Below, piece after piece: positions 48,701-57,702 of a stretch of DNA of 64,000 bases; position 1 is the stretch's first letter; every line of letters begins with the position of its first letter. Position numbers and translations under genes: made by a program. A model generated the notes under the pieces. That model did no database searches. It was not told where the DNA came from and worked only from the letters and a program-made list of their open reading frames with translations. The stretch is from Otis tarda (taxonomy: Eukaryota > Chordata > Aves > Otidiformes > Otididae): positions 56,503,463-56,567,462 of the forward strand of contig CM048554.1 in assembly GCA_026413225.1 (NCBI GenBank), read 5' to 3'.

Positions 48701-48990
48701 GGTTTCAGTTGAAGTAAGGTACTGTAGTACTTACTTGAAATGTCTGGTACTTTCCTCTGTTATGTCTGTAAAAGATAGAGGGATTTTCAGAGCAAGCAGT
48801 TACAAGCTTCCATTATTAAAAGCCTGTGGACTTTTTATTTTCAGTTTGATGGTTTTTCTTAGTTTGCTGTAGGCATAAATTAACAGATGACAGATTTTGT
48901 TGTCTATACAGATTTTTCTTATCTGAATTATATGTTCTGTTAACTTGTTTCTTGTTGCAGGGAAATTCTAAAAAGAACAAAAGTCGATAG
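15660..48990 (+). CDS. PPP1R21: PPP1R21, protein phosphatase 1 regulatory subunit 21 (KLRAQ1/CCDC128), complete
   Basis: Complete gene with 22 coding exons: 15660-15719, 18916-18984, 19380-19526, 21518-21619, 22284-22448, 22549-22607, 24975-25069, 27439-27491, 29616-29765, 32870-32971, 33043-33131, 33994-34130, 35164-35256, 37133-37260, 37638-37790, 38574-38666, 39940-40173, 42300-42335, 43572-43688, 44620-44718, 46966-47094 and 48961-48990. Every junction keeps phase and the product is 779 aa (human about 780). The start MAAAAELQGKYQKLAQ has a good Kozak context (G at -3, G at +4). The N-terminal KLRAQ coiled-coil domain is formed at the exon 1/2 junction (YSK|LRAQNQVLKK). Heptad-rich coiled coil continues to about residue 230, a mostly helical middle region covers about 250-535, and a second coiled-coil segment carries TTKRSYEDQLSMMSDHL at about 732-748. 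The C-terminus is KKNKSR. The family is known as a PP1-associated endosomal protein and a subunit of the FERRY Rab5-effector complex that links mRNA and ribosomes to early endosomes. KSVHF (687-691) fits an RVxF-type PP1-docking motif (inference). Intron 20 has a GC donor. Confidence 0.97.
15720..18915 (+). other. PPP1R21 intron 1
   Basis: The first ~340 bp are GC-rich (the tail of the CpG island). The rest is ordinary AT-richer sequence with an (AT)n run at 16904-16925 and a T run near 18720. No exon or recognisable repeat was seen. Confidence 0.75.
16904..16925. repeat. (AT)11 microsatellite
   Basis: Uninterrupted AT dinucleotide run in PPP1R21 intron 1. Confidence 0.95.
18916..18984 (+). 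CDS. PPP1R21: PPP1R21 exon 2
   Basis: Residues 21-43 (LRAQNQVLKKGVVDEQ to SLK), phase 0 at both ends. Acceptor TTATTTTCCAG, donor AAG|GTAATT. It completes the KLRAQ motif. Confidence 0.96.
19380..19526 (+). CDS. PPP1R21: PPP1R21 exon 3
   Basis: Residues 44-92, coiled coil (EQLKMKDQSLRKLQQ to GKKNK), phase 0-0. Acceptor GTCATTCAG, donor AAG|GTGTGT. Confidence 0.96.
19527..21517 (+). other. PPP1R21 intron 3
   Basis: About 2 kb of intron. An open frame at 21110-21400 has no splice sites or similarity that I recognise. Nothing else is seen apart from T-rich runs near 20545. Confidence 0.7.
21518..21619 (+). CDS. PPP1R21: PPP1R21 exon 4
   Basis: Residues 93-126 (KSAESSSQLSQEQK to RLHIL), phase 0-0. 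Acceptor TTTCTTTTAG, donor CTT|GTGAGT. Confidence 0.96.
22284..22448 (+). CDS. PPP1R21: PPP1R21 exon 5
   Basis: Residues 127-181 (FFEADEQHKRLEAEL to KAKLE), coiled coil, phase 0-0. Acceptor TTCTTCTTTTAG, donor GAA|GTAAGG. Confidence 0.96.
22549..22607 (+). CDS. PPP1R21: PPP1R21 exon 6
   Basis: 59 nt encoding IKSQTLEREAKDCRLRTEE plus two bases of a split Cys codon (residues 182-201). Acceptor CTTGCATAAAG, donor ATG|GTAAGT. Confidence 0.94.
22608..24974 (+). other. PPP1R21 intron 6
   Basis: AT-rich intron. No extra exon or known repeat was recognised. The open frame at 23748-24125 is not conserved-looking and lacks matching splice sites. Confidence 0.7.
24975..25069 (+). CDS. PPP1R21: PPP1R21 exon 7
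   Basis: 95 nt. It completes the split Cys and encodes QQLKNLQAALGSRLEESL and INEKVPFNDT, ending one base into an Arg codon. Acceptor TTGTTATTTAG, donor CAA|GTACGT. Confidence 0.95.
25070..27438 (+). other. PPP1R21 intron 7
   Basis: About 2.4 kb of AT-rich intron with T runs near 25674-25692 and 26311. No additional gene or repeat family was recognised. Confidence 0.7.
27439..27491 (+). CDS. PPP1R21: PPP1R21 exon 8
   Basis: 53 nt. It completes the Arg codon and encodes SSRYNALNVPLHNRRYQ (residues 234-250). Acceptor GTCCTGTAG, donor CAG|GTAAGT. Confidence 0.95.
27492..29615 (+). other. PPP1R21 intron 8
   Basis: About 2.1 kb of intron. Nothing I can identify beyond AT-rich unique sequence. 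Confidence 0.7.
29616..29765 (+). CDS. PPP1R21: PPP1R21 exon 9
   Basis: Residues 251-300 (LKLRDLAGQALVFVQ to SPLNQK), phase 0-0. Acceptor GTCTTTACAG, donor AAG|GTAAAG. Confidence 0.96.
29766..32869 (+). other. PPP1R21 intron 9
   Basis: The largest unfeatured intron apart from intron 1 (3.1 kb). It contains a (GT)n run at 32679-32699. No exon or clearly assignable transposon was recognised. Confidence 0.7.
32679..32699. repeat. (GT)10 microsatellite
   Basis: GT dinucleotide run in PPP1R21 intron 9. Confidence 0.95.
32870..32971 (+). CDS. PPP1R21: PPP1R21 exon 10
   Basis: Residues 301-334 (FSQYLHENASYVRPL to TVTVL), phase 0-0. Acceptor CTATACTCAG, donor CTG|GTAAGA. Confidence 0.96.
33043..33131 (+). 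CDS. PPP1R21: PPP1R21 exon 11
   Basis: 89 nt. ETAVKLKAFSEHLASYL to PYQLK plus two bases of a Ser codon. The preceding intron is only 71 bp (32972-33042). Acceptor TTCCTTCCAG, donor AAG|GTACTT. Confidence 0.96.
33994..34130 (+). CDS. PPP1R21: PPP1R21 exon 12
   Basis: 137 nt. It completes Ser364 and encodes LEEECESSLCTTALTARN to SLLALP, ending one base into Ser410. Acceptor ATATTCCTAG, donor CAA|GTAAGT. Confidence 0.96.
35164..35256 (+). CDS. PPP1R21: PPP1R21 exon 13
   Basis: 93 nt encoding TKPEGLLRTNYNLVF to GFHDILK, ending one base into Asp441. Acceptor GTTCTCTTAG, donor AAG|GTGAGA. Confidence 0.95.
35257..37132 (+). other. PPP1R21 intron 13
   Basis: AT-rich intron with a T run at 36242-36260 and a short tandem array of TTAAGT/TTAATAAG units at about 36514-36555. 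No exon was recognised. Confidence 0.7.
37133..37260 (+). CDS. PPP1R21: PPP1R21 exon 14
   Basis: 128 nt. It completes Asp441 and encodes ISKHYSQKATLEQDVPTA to TNGVGK (to residue 483). Acceptor CTTTGTCTAG, donor AAG|GTAATG. Confidence 0.96.
37638..37790 (+). CDS. PPP1R21: PPP1R21 exon 15
   Basis: Residues 484-534 (IASFFSNNLDHFTT to YMKSLKK), phase 0-0. Acceptor ATGTGTCTAG, donor AAG|GTTTGT. Joining directly to exon 16 gives the family sequence SLKKPC...SVPYEEALANRR. Confidence 0.96.
38099..38188 (+). other. PPP1R21: Candidate in-frame cassette exon of PPP1R21
   Basis: A 90-nt open stretch between exons 15 and 16, bounded by a credible acceptor (TTCTTCCCATATTCACCAG) and donor (GAG|GTATGC). 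Both flanking exons are phase 0, and the stretch reads without a stop as 30 codons (EYGVNDTFLYLYPLEDSGEQ, then a Lys/Ala/Glu-rich tail). The Lys run comes from 12 consecutive A. The canonical human protein lacks this segment. A 90-nt open stretch can occur by chance, so this is only a candidate. Confidence 0.3.
38574..38666 (+). CDS. PPP1R21: PPP1R21 exon 16
   Basis: Residues 535-565 (PCADSVPYEEALANRR to REGLAQQ), phase 0-0. Acceptor TATCCTTCTGCAG, donor CAG|GTATTC. Confidence 0.96.
39940..40173 (+). CDS. PPP1R21: PPP1R21 exon 17
   Basis: Residues 566-643, the longest coding exon. VQQSLEKIAKLEQEKEHWM to KLEKENQ is conserved coiled coil. The following ~40 residues diverge from human, before EPIKSTSL. 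Acceptor TTTCCCTCCTAAAG, donor CTG|GTAAGT. Confidence 0.95.
41335..41936 (-). mobile_element. Solo LTR of an avian endogenous retrovirus (ERVL/ERVK-like)
   Basis: A ~602-bp fossil LTR read on the minus strand. It begins TGTGCTGGTTCTGGCTGGGA and ends in a CCATGATA-type terminus, and it has a TATA-like CATATAAAGC in the middle (about 41650-41659 on the + strand). The sequence is that of a very common bird LTR family. Candidate 5-bp target-site duplications are TATGA (41330-41334) and CATGA (41937-41941), differing by one base. No internal retroviral sequence adjoins it, so it is a solo LTR left by recombination. A (GT)9 run at 41612-41629 expanded inside it. The family subtype is from memory and uncertain. 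Confidence 0.8.
41612..41629. repeat. (GT)9 microsatellite inside the LTR
   Basis: GT run inside the intron-17 solo LTR. Confidence 0.95.
42300..42335 (+). CDS. PPP1R21: PPP1R21 exon 18 (36-nt small exon)
   Basis: Residues 644-655 (IGMLTITTDNEK), phase 0-0, so skipping it would keep frame. Acceptor TTCCTTGTTCTAG, donor AAG|GTAATC. It corresponds to the human IGTLTRTSDSE segment. Confidence 0.92.
42336..43571 (+). other. PPP1R21 intron 18
   Basis: No exon or identifiable repeat; short T runs near 42532 and 43245. Confidence 0.7.
43572..43688 (+). CDS. PPP1R21: PPP1R21 exon 19
   Basis: Residues 656-694 (APDTESREDLIKNHYMAR to KSVHFHAE), phase 0-0. Acceptor TTGCTTTGCCAG, donor GAG|GTGAGC. It contains the RVxF-like KSVHF at 687-691. 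Confidence 0.96.
44620..44718 (+). CDS. PPP1R21: PPP1R21 exon 20 (GC donor)
   Basis: Residues 695-727 (CRALAKRLSLAEKSK to NISRLQ), phase 0-0. Acceptor CTGATTGACAG. The donor is CAG|GCAAGT, a non-canonical GC donor with an otherwise perfect consensus. The frame joins cleanly to DELMTTKRSYEDQ of exon 21. Confidence 0.95.
44719..46965 (+). other. PPP1R21 intron 20 (GC-AG type)
   Basis: The intron starts GCAAGT and ends CCCCCATTAG. It contains a minus-strand CR1 LINE copy at about 45725-46625 and a T run of about 24 at 46758-46781. Confidence 0.85.
45725..46625 (-). mobile_element. CR1 LINE fragment with endonuclease region, reverse orientation, internally deleted
   Basis: On the minus strand the 3' end (45725-45775, complement of a typical CR1 end with AGGTTGGAAGGGTCCTCTGA) is joined directly to ORF2 upstream sequence. 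The minus-strand frames read YMNIHSIQSQRNQQS (the TNARSMGNKQEEL-like start of the endonuclease), then a GVTET-like block, then RDFNYPDISWKGNKVGHKQ around 46190-46266 (the GDFN endonuclease motif). These are followed by ELVEFKILREASKMNSRITA and the linker ending QRTQES. The reverse transcriptase is missing. The copy has several stops and frame changes, so it is old and inactive. Confidence 0.78.
46966..47094 (+). CDS. PPP1R21: PPP1R21 exon 21
   Basis: Residues 728-770 (DELMTTKRSYEDQLSMMSD to KMTSK), phase 0-0. It carries the family-defining TTKRSYEDQ block. Acceptor TTTTTCCCCCATTAG, donor AAG|GTGAGT. Confidence 0.97.
47095..48960 (+). other. PPP1R21 intron 21
   Basis: Unique AT-rich sequence with a TTG/T-rich run at about 47900-47968. 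No exon or transposon was recognised. Confidence 0.7.
48961..48990 (+). CDS. PPP1R21: PPP1R21 exon 22 (terminal coding part)
   Basis: GNSKKNKSR followed by TAG, residues 771-779, identical to the human C-terminus. Acceptor TTTCTTGTTGCAG. Confidence 0.96.
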   Translation, partial: GNSKKNKSR

Positions 48991-50205
48991 CTTCAGGTGA
49001 TCAACTGTCTTCAGAAGCTGCTGCTGCACAGGATGCAGTTAGTGAACATTGATTGTCCAACTCCTGTTTGTTGCAGGAAACAGAGGTGGTGGTGGGTCTA
49101 GTAAAAACTGATTTGGTGCTGTAAATGGCTTTAAAATACTTAGAACTTGTAACAGATAAAACAGAACTCAATGTTGTCTCTGAACCAGGACATACACACT
49201 CTGTGGATAATTTATATAGTAATTACCTTCAGTTTTTACTGTGTACTTTTTAAAAACAGGTTTTAATTTCATGTAATAACTTCAGATTTTGTATATTTTC
49301 AAATATGTTTATTCATTAACAAATTTGGATCAGTGCAGTAGTTGTTTTTTTTTTTTTGAGTTATATGTTAAATTGTCAACATGTGTACATTCCTTTACTT
49401 GTTAACAACAGTTAAATTACTTTGGAGACTTTTGGCTGTGGAAGCTGTGCAGTTACTGTAAATGTCTTATTCCTATTCTCAGCCCTTTTGAATTAATTGG
49501 AATCGTGGCTTTAAATTATTTCTATAAATTCACACAGGTAAATGGGATCACTGTTTTAGACTGCAGTAATGGAAACTTTTGCTGCTTCTGTTTGCTACTT
49601 TGGATTTTGAATTAAAGAGCACAAATAGCTGAATTGGGATACTTCTGTTAAATTGCTTTAAGTCCTTACTTAGGCATTTTGTTTACACATATATGTATAT
49701 ATATTCGTTGAAATAGTTGTTTAAAGCTAGAGGAAATTGTGATTGTAATTTGCCCCAGAAGAGTGAAGCAATATATGTGTGTAGAGTAGATCAGCTTACT
49801 GTGCTCTCTTACAGTAAAGAATATGAAAATATATAGAAGATTTAAACACTCTGGTTGCAAAAGTCATAATGAAATTAAGTCCTGATGGATTCACAGAGGG
49901 GATTCACATGGCTTTTCCTGTGTTTTGGGAAGTTTGTGAACTTTAGGCCTCTCCTAAGTTGTTGTGGTTTTTTTTTATTCTTTTTTTAAGTGAAGTCTAA
50001 CAACATGAATTTTCACAGCATTGATTTGTTTTACATTTTTTTTTTTTTAATTGGATGCTGTGCTGCTCCACCATTTACACTGATCTTCTGTTCCATAATT
50101 TGCATTATGGCACTTATTTGTCCCGTAAGGGTTTACTCTGATAACAGCTGTGTTGATATGTATTATTAGTATGTAATAATAAAACCAACTGCACAAAACC
50201 AGCTT
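48991..50205 (+). other. PPP1R21: PPP1R21 3' UTR
   Basis: Non-coding AU-rich sequence from the stop codon to a canonical poly(A) signal at 50178, about 1.2 kb. An ATTAAA-type variant near 49611 could give a shorter form. The exact cleavage site is inferred. Confidence 0.65.
50178..50183 (+). terminator. Candidate PPP1R21 poly(A) signal
   Basis: AATAAA followed by a CA-rich stretch and then a T-rich tract (about 50210-50220), a good arrangement for cleavage near 50200. Confidence 0.6.
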
Positions 50206-52180
50206 GACTTTTTTTTCTTGATTCTGGTTAAACCCAGGTTGCACAGTGTGGTGTTGTGGTGAGATGTTAACAGCTATTCCTGGTGAGGTGAGCTTAAGTA
50301 ATTAAACCAGTTTAATTACCCTTTGTAGTGCTTCTCTTTCTTTGAGCCAGGCTTCATTTCTGTACCTAATGCTGCAGTGTGCAAAGTACACAGAGTTCAC
50401 GTTGGCATTTCTCACTTTGTCTACTGAAAGGTAAACAAGCATAGTCTCTGTATTGATTGCAACTGAGGAACTGTTCTGATACAATTTTTCCTTTTAACAA
50501 CAAAATGGATGTGGTCATGAAACTGGAGAGGAGACAGAGCGCCTGCATGGTTTCCTACTAGCATCATGTTGAATTAAAAGCTGTGTGGTGGTGCTAATGA
50601 GGATTGGAAAGTGCTTGCTTTCTTTCTAACACTTTTATTTAAGCAGATACAGCCTCAGCTGTTTCAATTATGATTGGGAGCTAATTGCTTTCTTCCAGTT
50701 CTTTTGAAGCTGCCTTTTCTGAGGACTTCTATCTTGCAGTGAAAGTACTAATTTATCTTAATTCTCTAGATCAAATTACTGAACTCCTTACTTATGCTGC
50801 CTCTCATAGGTGGCTGCATTCAGAAAAAGTCTTGCTTATGCTGTTTTTGAAAGGCCTAAGTAAAAAAAAATATGCTTTGAAGATTGAGTGTTTAAAAATG
50901 TGTGTAAAAAAGTAAATGATCTGTTATCTCAAACTGTTTTTACAACAGAGTATACCCCCAACATCAAAACCAAAATTAATATAGAATGTATAGGCATTTA
51001 GGTACATTCCAATGTATGTTAGGCTATAGGCATTTTTTCTTTACAGTATCTATTTGGAAATGTATTTGGATGTCCCTCTTGCCAATCAGCAGTAAAACAT
51101 GCTCAGGAAGAGACAATTTTAATCATTCAAGCTGCCTTCAGTTTTTCAAGGAAATGTTTTCAAGTTAGTTCCAGACAATCATAAGCTATCAATACACACA
51201 CACACACAAAAAAAAAATTGAAAAAAAAATTGAAATGGTATTTTGGATACTGTTGTAGTAATGCTGTCAAGGGGCATAGTACATTATGTATAACTCAGTG
51301 GTGTTAGAAACTGGAACAAGTGGAAATGCCCTTCTAGCTTGTGCTTATCCGCTAACCCAGTGGTTCTAAATCAGTTTCTGAATATCTCAAATGATCTTAA
51401 ATATGTAAATTGTTACTGAACAATGCTATGCTATTAAAAAACTGAAAGCTGTCTTCAACACTGCAGTGAAGAATTCATCTTTGAGATAGTCTTCCAGAAG
51501 TATGATTTTGGACTAATTTGTCTATAAGAAATGGTCTGTGCAGATTATTATGTAATGCACAAAATTTAGGGAAAGAAATTGTACTCATGCTGGAATTGAT
51601 GTTCAAAAATTTACAGTGTGAATCCTCGACTTCCTAGTTGATTAACCAGGAAGCTAACGAGAAACTATTGTAAGTTAAGAAAATCTTTAGAACAATACAG
51701 TGTAAAACTGGGATTAAAGAAAAATTCTAATGCTAGTTGTTTTTTTAATGGATGGTTCATTATAACATATGAGGTTTTCTAAAGCATTTTTACAATGCTT
51801 CACAGAGGTGCTTGCTTTGCTTCTTCATAATATTGGACACCTCATGAATAATCTCATAATCATGAACAAGTGACCAATTCAGGTAACACCACTATTACCT
51901 ATTAAAGGTTTTAATAACTGCATCTTCAAAAATTCTTTGAGCTTTGTTTAACACTTTTAAAGATTGAAAAATGTTTAGCTATCCTAGATTTATGAAAATA
52001 CATCCCCAGAAACTACTCTGTGTGTTCAAAAGAAATATTTGCTATAGCCAAGAATTAATTTACCTTTGGAACTTCCCTGTTAATAACTACTGCTTCATGA
52101 GTTTTGAAAGTACCCAAGAAGCACCAAATACATTGGCTATTTTAAAAGGCCTTAAGCTCTTACAGGTCAGTGGTTTCCCT
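50206..52180. other. Intergenic, no gene recognised
   Basis: AT-rich unique sequence. A short (CA)n run with an adjoining A run lies at 51194-51219. No supported gene. Confidence 0.65.
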
Positions 52181-52195
52181 GCCTGAAAGAATAAC

Positions 52196-52684
52196 TTCTA
52201 ACAAGTTAGAAGTGAGACCCCACCTGGAGTACTGTATCCAGTTCTGGAGCCCCCAACACAAGAACGATATGGACCAGTGGGAGAAGGTCCAGAGGAGGGC
52301 CATGAAGATGGTCAGAGGGCTGGAGCACCTCTCCTATGAGGACAGGCTGAGAGAGTTGGGGCTGTTCAGCCTGGAGAAGAGAAGGCTCCAGGGAGACCTT
52401 ATAGCGGTCTTCCAGTACCTCAAGGGGGCCTACAAGAAAGATGGGGAGAGGCGGGTTTTTTTTGGTTTTTTTTTTGTTTTTTTTTTTTTTTTTACAATGC
52501 GAGTTTTAGAACACTGGAACAGGTTGCCCAGAGAGGTGGTGGAAGCCCCATCCCTGGAAACGTTCAAGGCCAGGCTGGATGAGGCTCTAAGCAACCTGAT
52601 CTAGTTGGGGATGTCCCTGCTCCTTGCGGGGGGGTTGGACTAGATGACCTTTGAAGGTCCCTTCCAACCCTAACCATTCTATGA
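52196..52684 (+). mobile_element. CR1 LINE 3' fragment (+)
   Basis: A 5'-truncated CR1 reading in the sense direction. It gives the C-terminal ORF2 text [18 protein letters not shown], then [20 protein letters not shown] and [20 protein letters not shown], followed by the typical CR1 3' UTR ending ACCATTCTATGA. A T-rich run at 52456-52493 replaces about 90 bp normally found between the GAYKKDGE and FTMR segments. Confidence 0.93.
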
Positions 52685-55600
52685 AAAAACGAGTCTTAGG
52701 CTGGCATTGTCACAAGCTGCCGAAGGGTGCTACCTCGTTGTTTAATCGTGATTATTTTAAGTTGTTACATATGTAACTCTACATCTCTGATTTAAATCCT
52801 GATCATCTTAAGTGTTGATTTAAAAGTGGTGGTGTTTGTAATGCCTTTTGCTAATTCCTTCAGATTAGGTCTTAACCCACTCAAAATTTCAGTGGTGCCA
52901 AGATCTTCACACTGATGTGATCTCATAGCACTCCAAGCAGCATCAGTATCAAGACTGAAACAGTTCACTTTCCCATCTTTGTTGAAATGTGTTGGCTATT
53001 TATACAGGATATTTTCCATTCTTACCAAGCCAGTTTCATTTCTAATCTGTACTTGTAATCCTGTTGCTTCTTCTGCTCTTCCATTGCTGACAGATGAGCT
53101 GAAAGGTCTTTGGCTCAGCATCTTTTCTTGGTGCTGCCTTTGGGCACTGTTTGTTTGTCAATGCTCAGATTTGCTCAGATGTTCAAGGCATCAGTTGCAA
53201 ACAGGAAAGGAAATAAACTTTTTATCCACATGTCACGAGACCAGAGAAGTTATTTACTGGCTTGGTTGAGCAATGTGAAGGCTTTTTTTTAATATAAATC
53301 CAGCGATATATTAAACTTTGGAGAACCATCTGGCCCTGTAAACTGGGCAAACTTGTTCTTCTTTAATACCGTATGTATGTAAGGTAATTTGAGAGCACTA
53401 CCTTAGCAACAGCAGGGTCATAATAAAAATAAGCTTAGCAGTAAAAAATTGTAATTGCTACCAGAGGTCTGATTACTTCCTCCTGCAAAGACTAGATGCC
53501 ACCCTATGAAGAATGCTTGTTCTGTCTTATTCTGCATTTTCTACTTCTGTTACTGCTTGCAGTATTACTCAGCAGTGAATTAAAACCATGTTTGTTTAGA
53601 AGAGGCCATGTTTGCCCTAATTCCTGAATATTTCTTCTAATCAGAGTGTTAGAAACTTGCTTTAACTATAATTGTGTCTGTAGAACAGCTGGCTTGGTTA
53701 CAGATGGAGACAGGGAGGAGCTTTTGGGGACCTTTATAAGCCAAGGCCTGATTTGGGCTATGAGATTTGGCACATGGAAACTTGCCTGGGGGCAGTTCTC
53801 ATTGTCTGCCTCTGCTGTGCGCGCAGGCAGCTTTAGAGATGTCAAATGCTAACTCAGAATCGCTCTGCTTCTTACAGAAGCTTCTGGTGCAAATAGTTGC
53901 ATTGCTGCAACACCGAGGTTACACAGCTGAGCTTAATTTGCATGGCAAGCTACCATGCTAACAGCTCTATAAGAATTCCAGTTTTAGACTGCAGAGATAA
54001 AGTATGATTTCTGCTGTTATCTCTACTGAGTTTATTCTAATCCACCCTGTAAGTCCAGAACTTCGTAAACTGATGAGGTCTTAACTAATGAAGTAGCCTT
54101 TGAAATCCAGACCTGGTGTCAGAATTGTATTTATGGTCTCCCATAAACAACACAATAAGGCCCTAAGAGTTAAACCCACAAAATTAAAGAGTCCAGGTGA
54201 TTTCCAGTTAGTTTAAGCACTATGTATTCCTTCATGAATTGATTTGGAAGCTAGTCTGTGGTGGCATGTAGATTCTTGTGGGCTTTCTCTGTATAAAGTT
54301 CATTGCTTGTGAAATGGGTATGGAGGAGGGACCTGGAATCTCCACACACTCCCCCTTTCTACTACAAAAGGAGTCTTCATCCTTGTCTGCCCTCCCACTA
54401 AAGCTTCAAGTTTCCTTCCTGTCGAATTTAGAAGGCTTTAATTTGTGCTTGAAAAGTAAATGCAGAACACTTTATTCAAGAAAGATTATTTTAATTAAGT
54501 TATGAGCTTGACAAGGTCTGAACGAAGAACATCAGTGCTATTTCATTAACTGCAGCCTTTGGCATAACAAACAGCGGTAACACTGGAATTGGTGCTGTAC
54601 CCCTTACGTGCCTTCCACCTGGTGACTTTCAGATTGCATGTAGCATATGCAGCATTGGACACAGCAAATATTTGCCTTGGGAGAGGGGAGTCAGTTTTAC
54701 CAAAAATTTATTTTGGCATCAGGAAAGTCTGGCTTATTTTCATTCCAAACAAGTAGGCAAGGAGAAGCTTCTCTTAGGTTATCGATCTAGCGCAGAAGAT
54801 CAAGAGCATTTGAAGCCAACAAGCACTGAATCTCTTGCAAAAAGAACATGAGTATGCTAAATTTCTATAACCAATTTATATGTAGTGAATATACAGTATT
54901 TAAATAGTGAATATACTAAACTTGTGAGGTTTTTTTTAAATAGCAATAGTACTAAGTGAAAAATTAATTTATTAAATGAGAGGGAGAGAAGAATTTGACT
55001 CTTGCATTTTGGTTTGAATTCTCAGGTAAGATGGACTACTGCAGAAATTTATTGCTAAAATAAAAGACACAACAGTAGAGCAAAGAGTTAAAATAAGTCT
55101 AGAAATGAGTGCTTTTCTGTCTCAAATCAAGAATATTTGGTTCTAGCGAGATATGAACTGACAGGTTTCACTTTTGACAAAATAGTCGTAAACAGTAAAT
55201 GTTTTATAAAAAGGGTAATACACTGCAAATCCTGTTAAGATCAACATAAACATAGCGATGTAAACTGACTTTGTTAGCATTGTGAAATGTTGAATTAGTT
55301 TAATAACAGCTTGTAGCAATATATCATACTGTATCTTTACATGAAATGCTCTTCAAACTGTATTTACAGTAGAAATAATTTTAATAGTTTTAATTTGTTC
55401 TGCATGTGCTATTCATTAAGGTCAAGTTATTTTTAAGGACTTTTAAATCTCAGTATCAGATTTTCTTTTCCACTGCTGCTTGAGTTTATATTGTACAGAA
55501 TTATTTTGGGAGAAGAGAAAATGACAGCAGAATTTACTGGAGAAGAACAGCCTTGTCTCAAAAATGTATACACTTGTCTCAGCAAAGGAAAAATCTGATC

Positions 55601-57430
55601 TATTTTTAGACAAACACTCACCTTGATACGGAGATAGGAGAAACTCATACCGTTCCCACTCGAAAACCATTAGAAAGGGCTAATGTGGAAGCTACCAGGC
55701 AAAAAGATGTATTGAATGTTGTGCAGGAGTACGTGAGAGTCTGAAAGACTCATTTTGGAGTATGTATAAAATACTAGAAATTAGAAACTATTTCTAATTT
55801 CCTGGCATTTTGTTGAAATAGGAGGTATTGATCCTCTGGTTCCCTCTGCCAAGAGGTTGGGTGTGTTCTGGGAGAAGGCAGAAGACTCACTGGGATGGAA
55901 TTCCAGAGGCAAGAGGTTGGGATCAGATTCTGGCGCCTCCAGGGCTACATACTGGGATGAGGGTGGCACGCAGAGCTACCTAACCCAGTGCTTGCCAGGG
56001 CTGCGGCTTTGCAATCTGAGCCTGGAGGCCTCGTGTTGGCAGTACTGCAGGAACACATCTAAAGAGATTAAAATGGAAATACAACGATTCACTGGGTTGC
56101 AAGTTAAAGATTAAATTTTGCTGAAAAAAATCTGGGCTATCAGAAAAAAAAGACCACTGCCCTTTCTTTCCACTCTCCTGTTTGGGTAGGAGATCCTCAC
56201 ATCCTTCCTCTGTGAACCATTGCTGTCCCTTATGCGATACTGAGATAGAAATATGAAAAGCAGCAAGAGTCTGTCAGAAGCTGGTAGGCAGCAAGCCCTC
56301 AGATTAAATTATGTATTATCAATGTAAAATTCATTCGGAGCGTAACTTTAACAACCAGTATCTTACCTGGTTTGAAATGATAAACACTTGTGAAGAAACA
56401 CCTGGCTAGCCATACTGGGCCCTGGATTTTAATTAAGATAATTAATATGGAATTTTAAAAACCAAGAATGGTCTTTTTCTTTTTTTTTTTCCTAGTACAA
56501 TTCTTGTAGTGGCGTTAAACTTGTAGAGGAATTAATTTGTAGGGGAAACTGTATTGAACACTTCTATTGCAAATACAGACAGCCACAGGCTGTGTAATAT
56601 TCCCCATGCACGGGGCAAAGAAGTAGGATTGCTGAACTTTGAGAGAAAACGTAAGAAAACTTTGGAGAAGATAGGTAGGACAATTGAAAGAAATTTACAA
56701 AAGGATGAATCTTATTGTCTTTAAAATACAAGGGAAATTGCAACAACACTGAAAAGCAGTGGAGCTAAAATGGACAGATGATGCTTTACAAAGAATTTTT
56801 AATGCACTACACAAGAAACTGGAGCTCACCGCTGTAAGCGAGCTATCACTGCTATCGGTAGCCTCTCATGTGGGCCATTTGAGTACCTGCATAAAGTTAT
56901 TTCCCAAGGGTTGAGTCTTATCTTCATTAAGTAATATTTTTTTTTTCCTCATCTTTCCTGGGTCATGAATAGTTAGACACCAAGAAATCCTTTGCCCTTT
57001 TTTTTGACAGCGTTTGCCCTTTTGGAGATAGGAAGATTGACACTGCAGAGAAGGAAATGGCTGTTCTTACATAACTTAGAAAAACACCCTGGCTTAAGAT
57101 CTTCCAAGAAACCAGCAAGTGTGTGTACCTGACAGAAACTCAGTGGCTGCGGAGCTCTACCCAGGCTTTCCAGCCAGCAGAGTGCTACCAGAGAGACATC
57201 TAGGAAGGATGCACAACTGAGAGAGGGTGATCCTGGAGTCCTTGTCCTCTTTGGAGGCACAAAGCTCCCCCAGAGGAAACTCTTTTGGAGGAGAAGGCAG
57301 CTTAGGAAGGAACAAATTAAAGCTTTTCCCAGGAAGCGTTGTCCTTTGAGCTCTGTCCTTCAGGCTGTCACAGACATTGTCTATCCCTACTCCTGTACAT
57401 CTTCATTTCCTCACCTCTTAGCTGCCTGAG
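52685..57430. other. Intergenic, no gene recognised
   Basis: Unique AT-rich sequence with scattered homopolymers. No reading frame shows splice context or family resemblance. No repeat family was identified. Confidence 0.6.
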
Positions 57431-57702
57431 GGATGACAAGGGGTAATGGTTTTAAAATAGAGGGAGGTAGATTCAGGTTAGATATTAGGAAATTTTTTTT
57501 TGCAATGAGGGTAGTGGAACACTGGAACAGGTTGCCCAGAGAGCTGGTAGAAGCCCCATCTCTGGAAACATTCAAGGCCAGGTTGGGTGGGGCTCTGAGC
57601 AACCTGATCTAGTTGGGAGATGTCCCTGCTCGTGGCACGGGGGTTGGACTAGATGGCCTTTGAAAGGTCCCTTCCAACCATAACCATTCTATGATTCTAT
57701 GA
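57431..57702 (+). mobile_element. CR1 LINE 3' fragment (+)
   Basis: A ~270-bp 5'-truncated CR1. It carries GGGGTAATGGTTTTAAAAT, the block encoding [10 protein letters not shown]-like text with an ACTGGAACAGGTTGCCCAGA core, and the 3' end ACCATTCTATGATTCTATGA. Confidence 0.93.
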
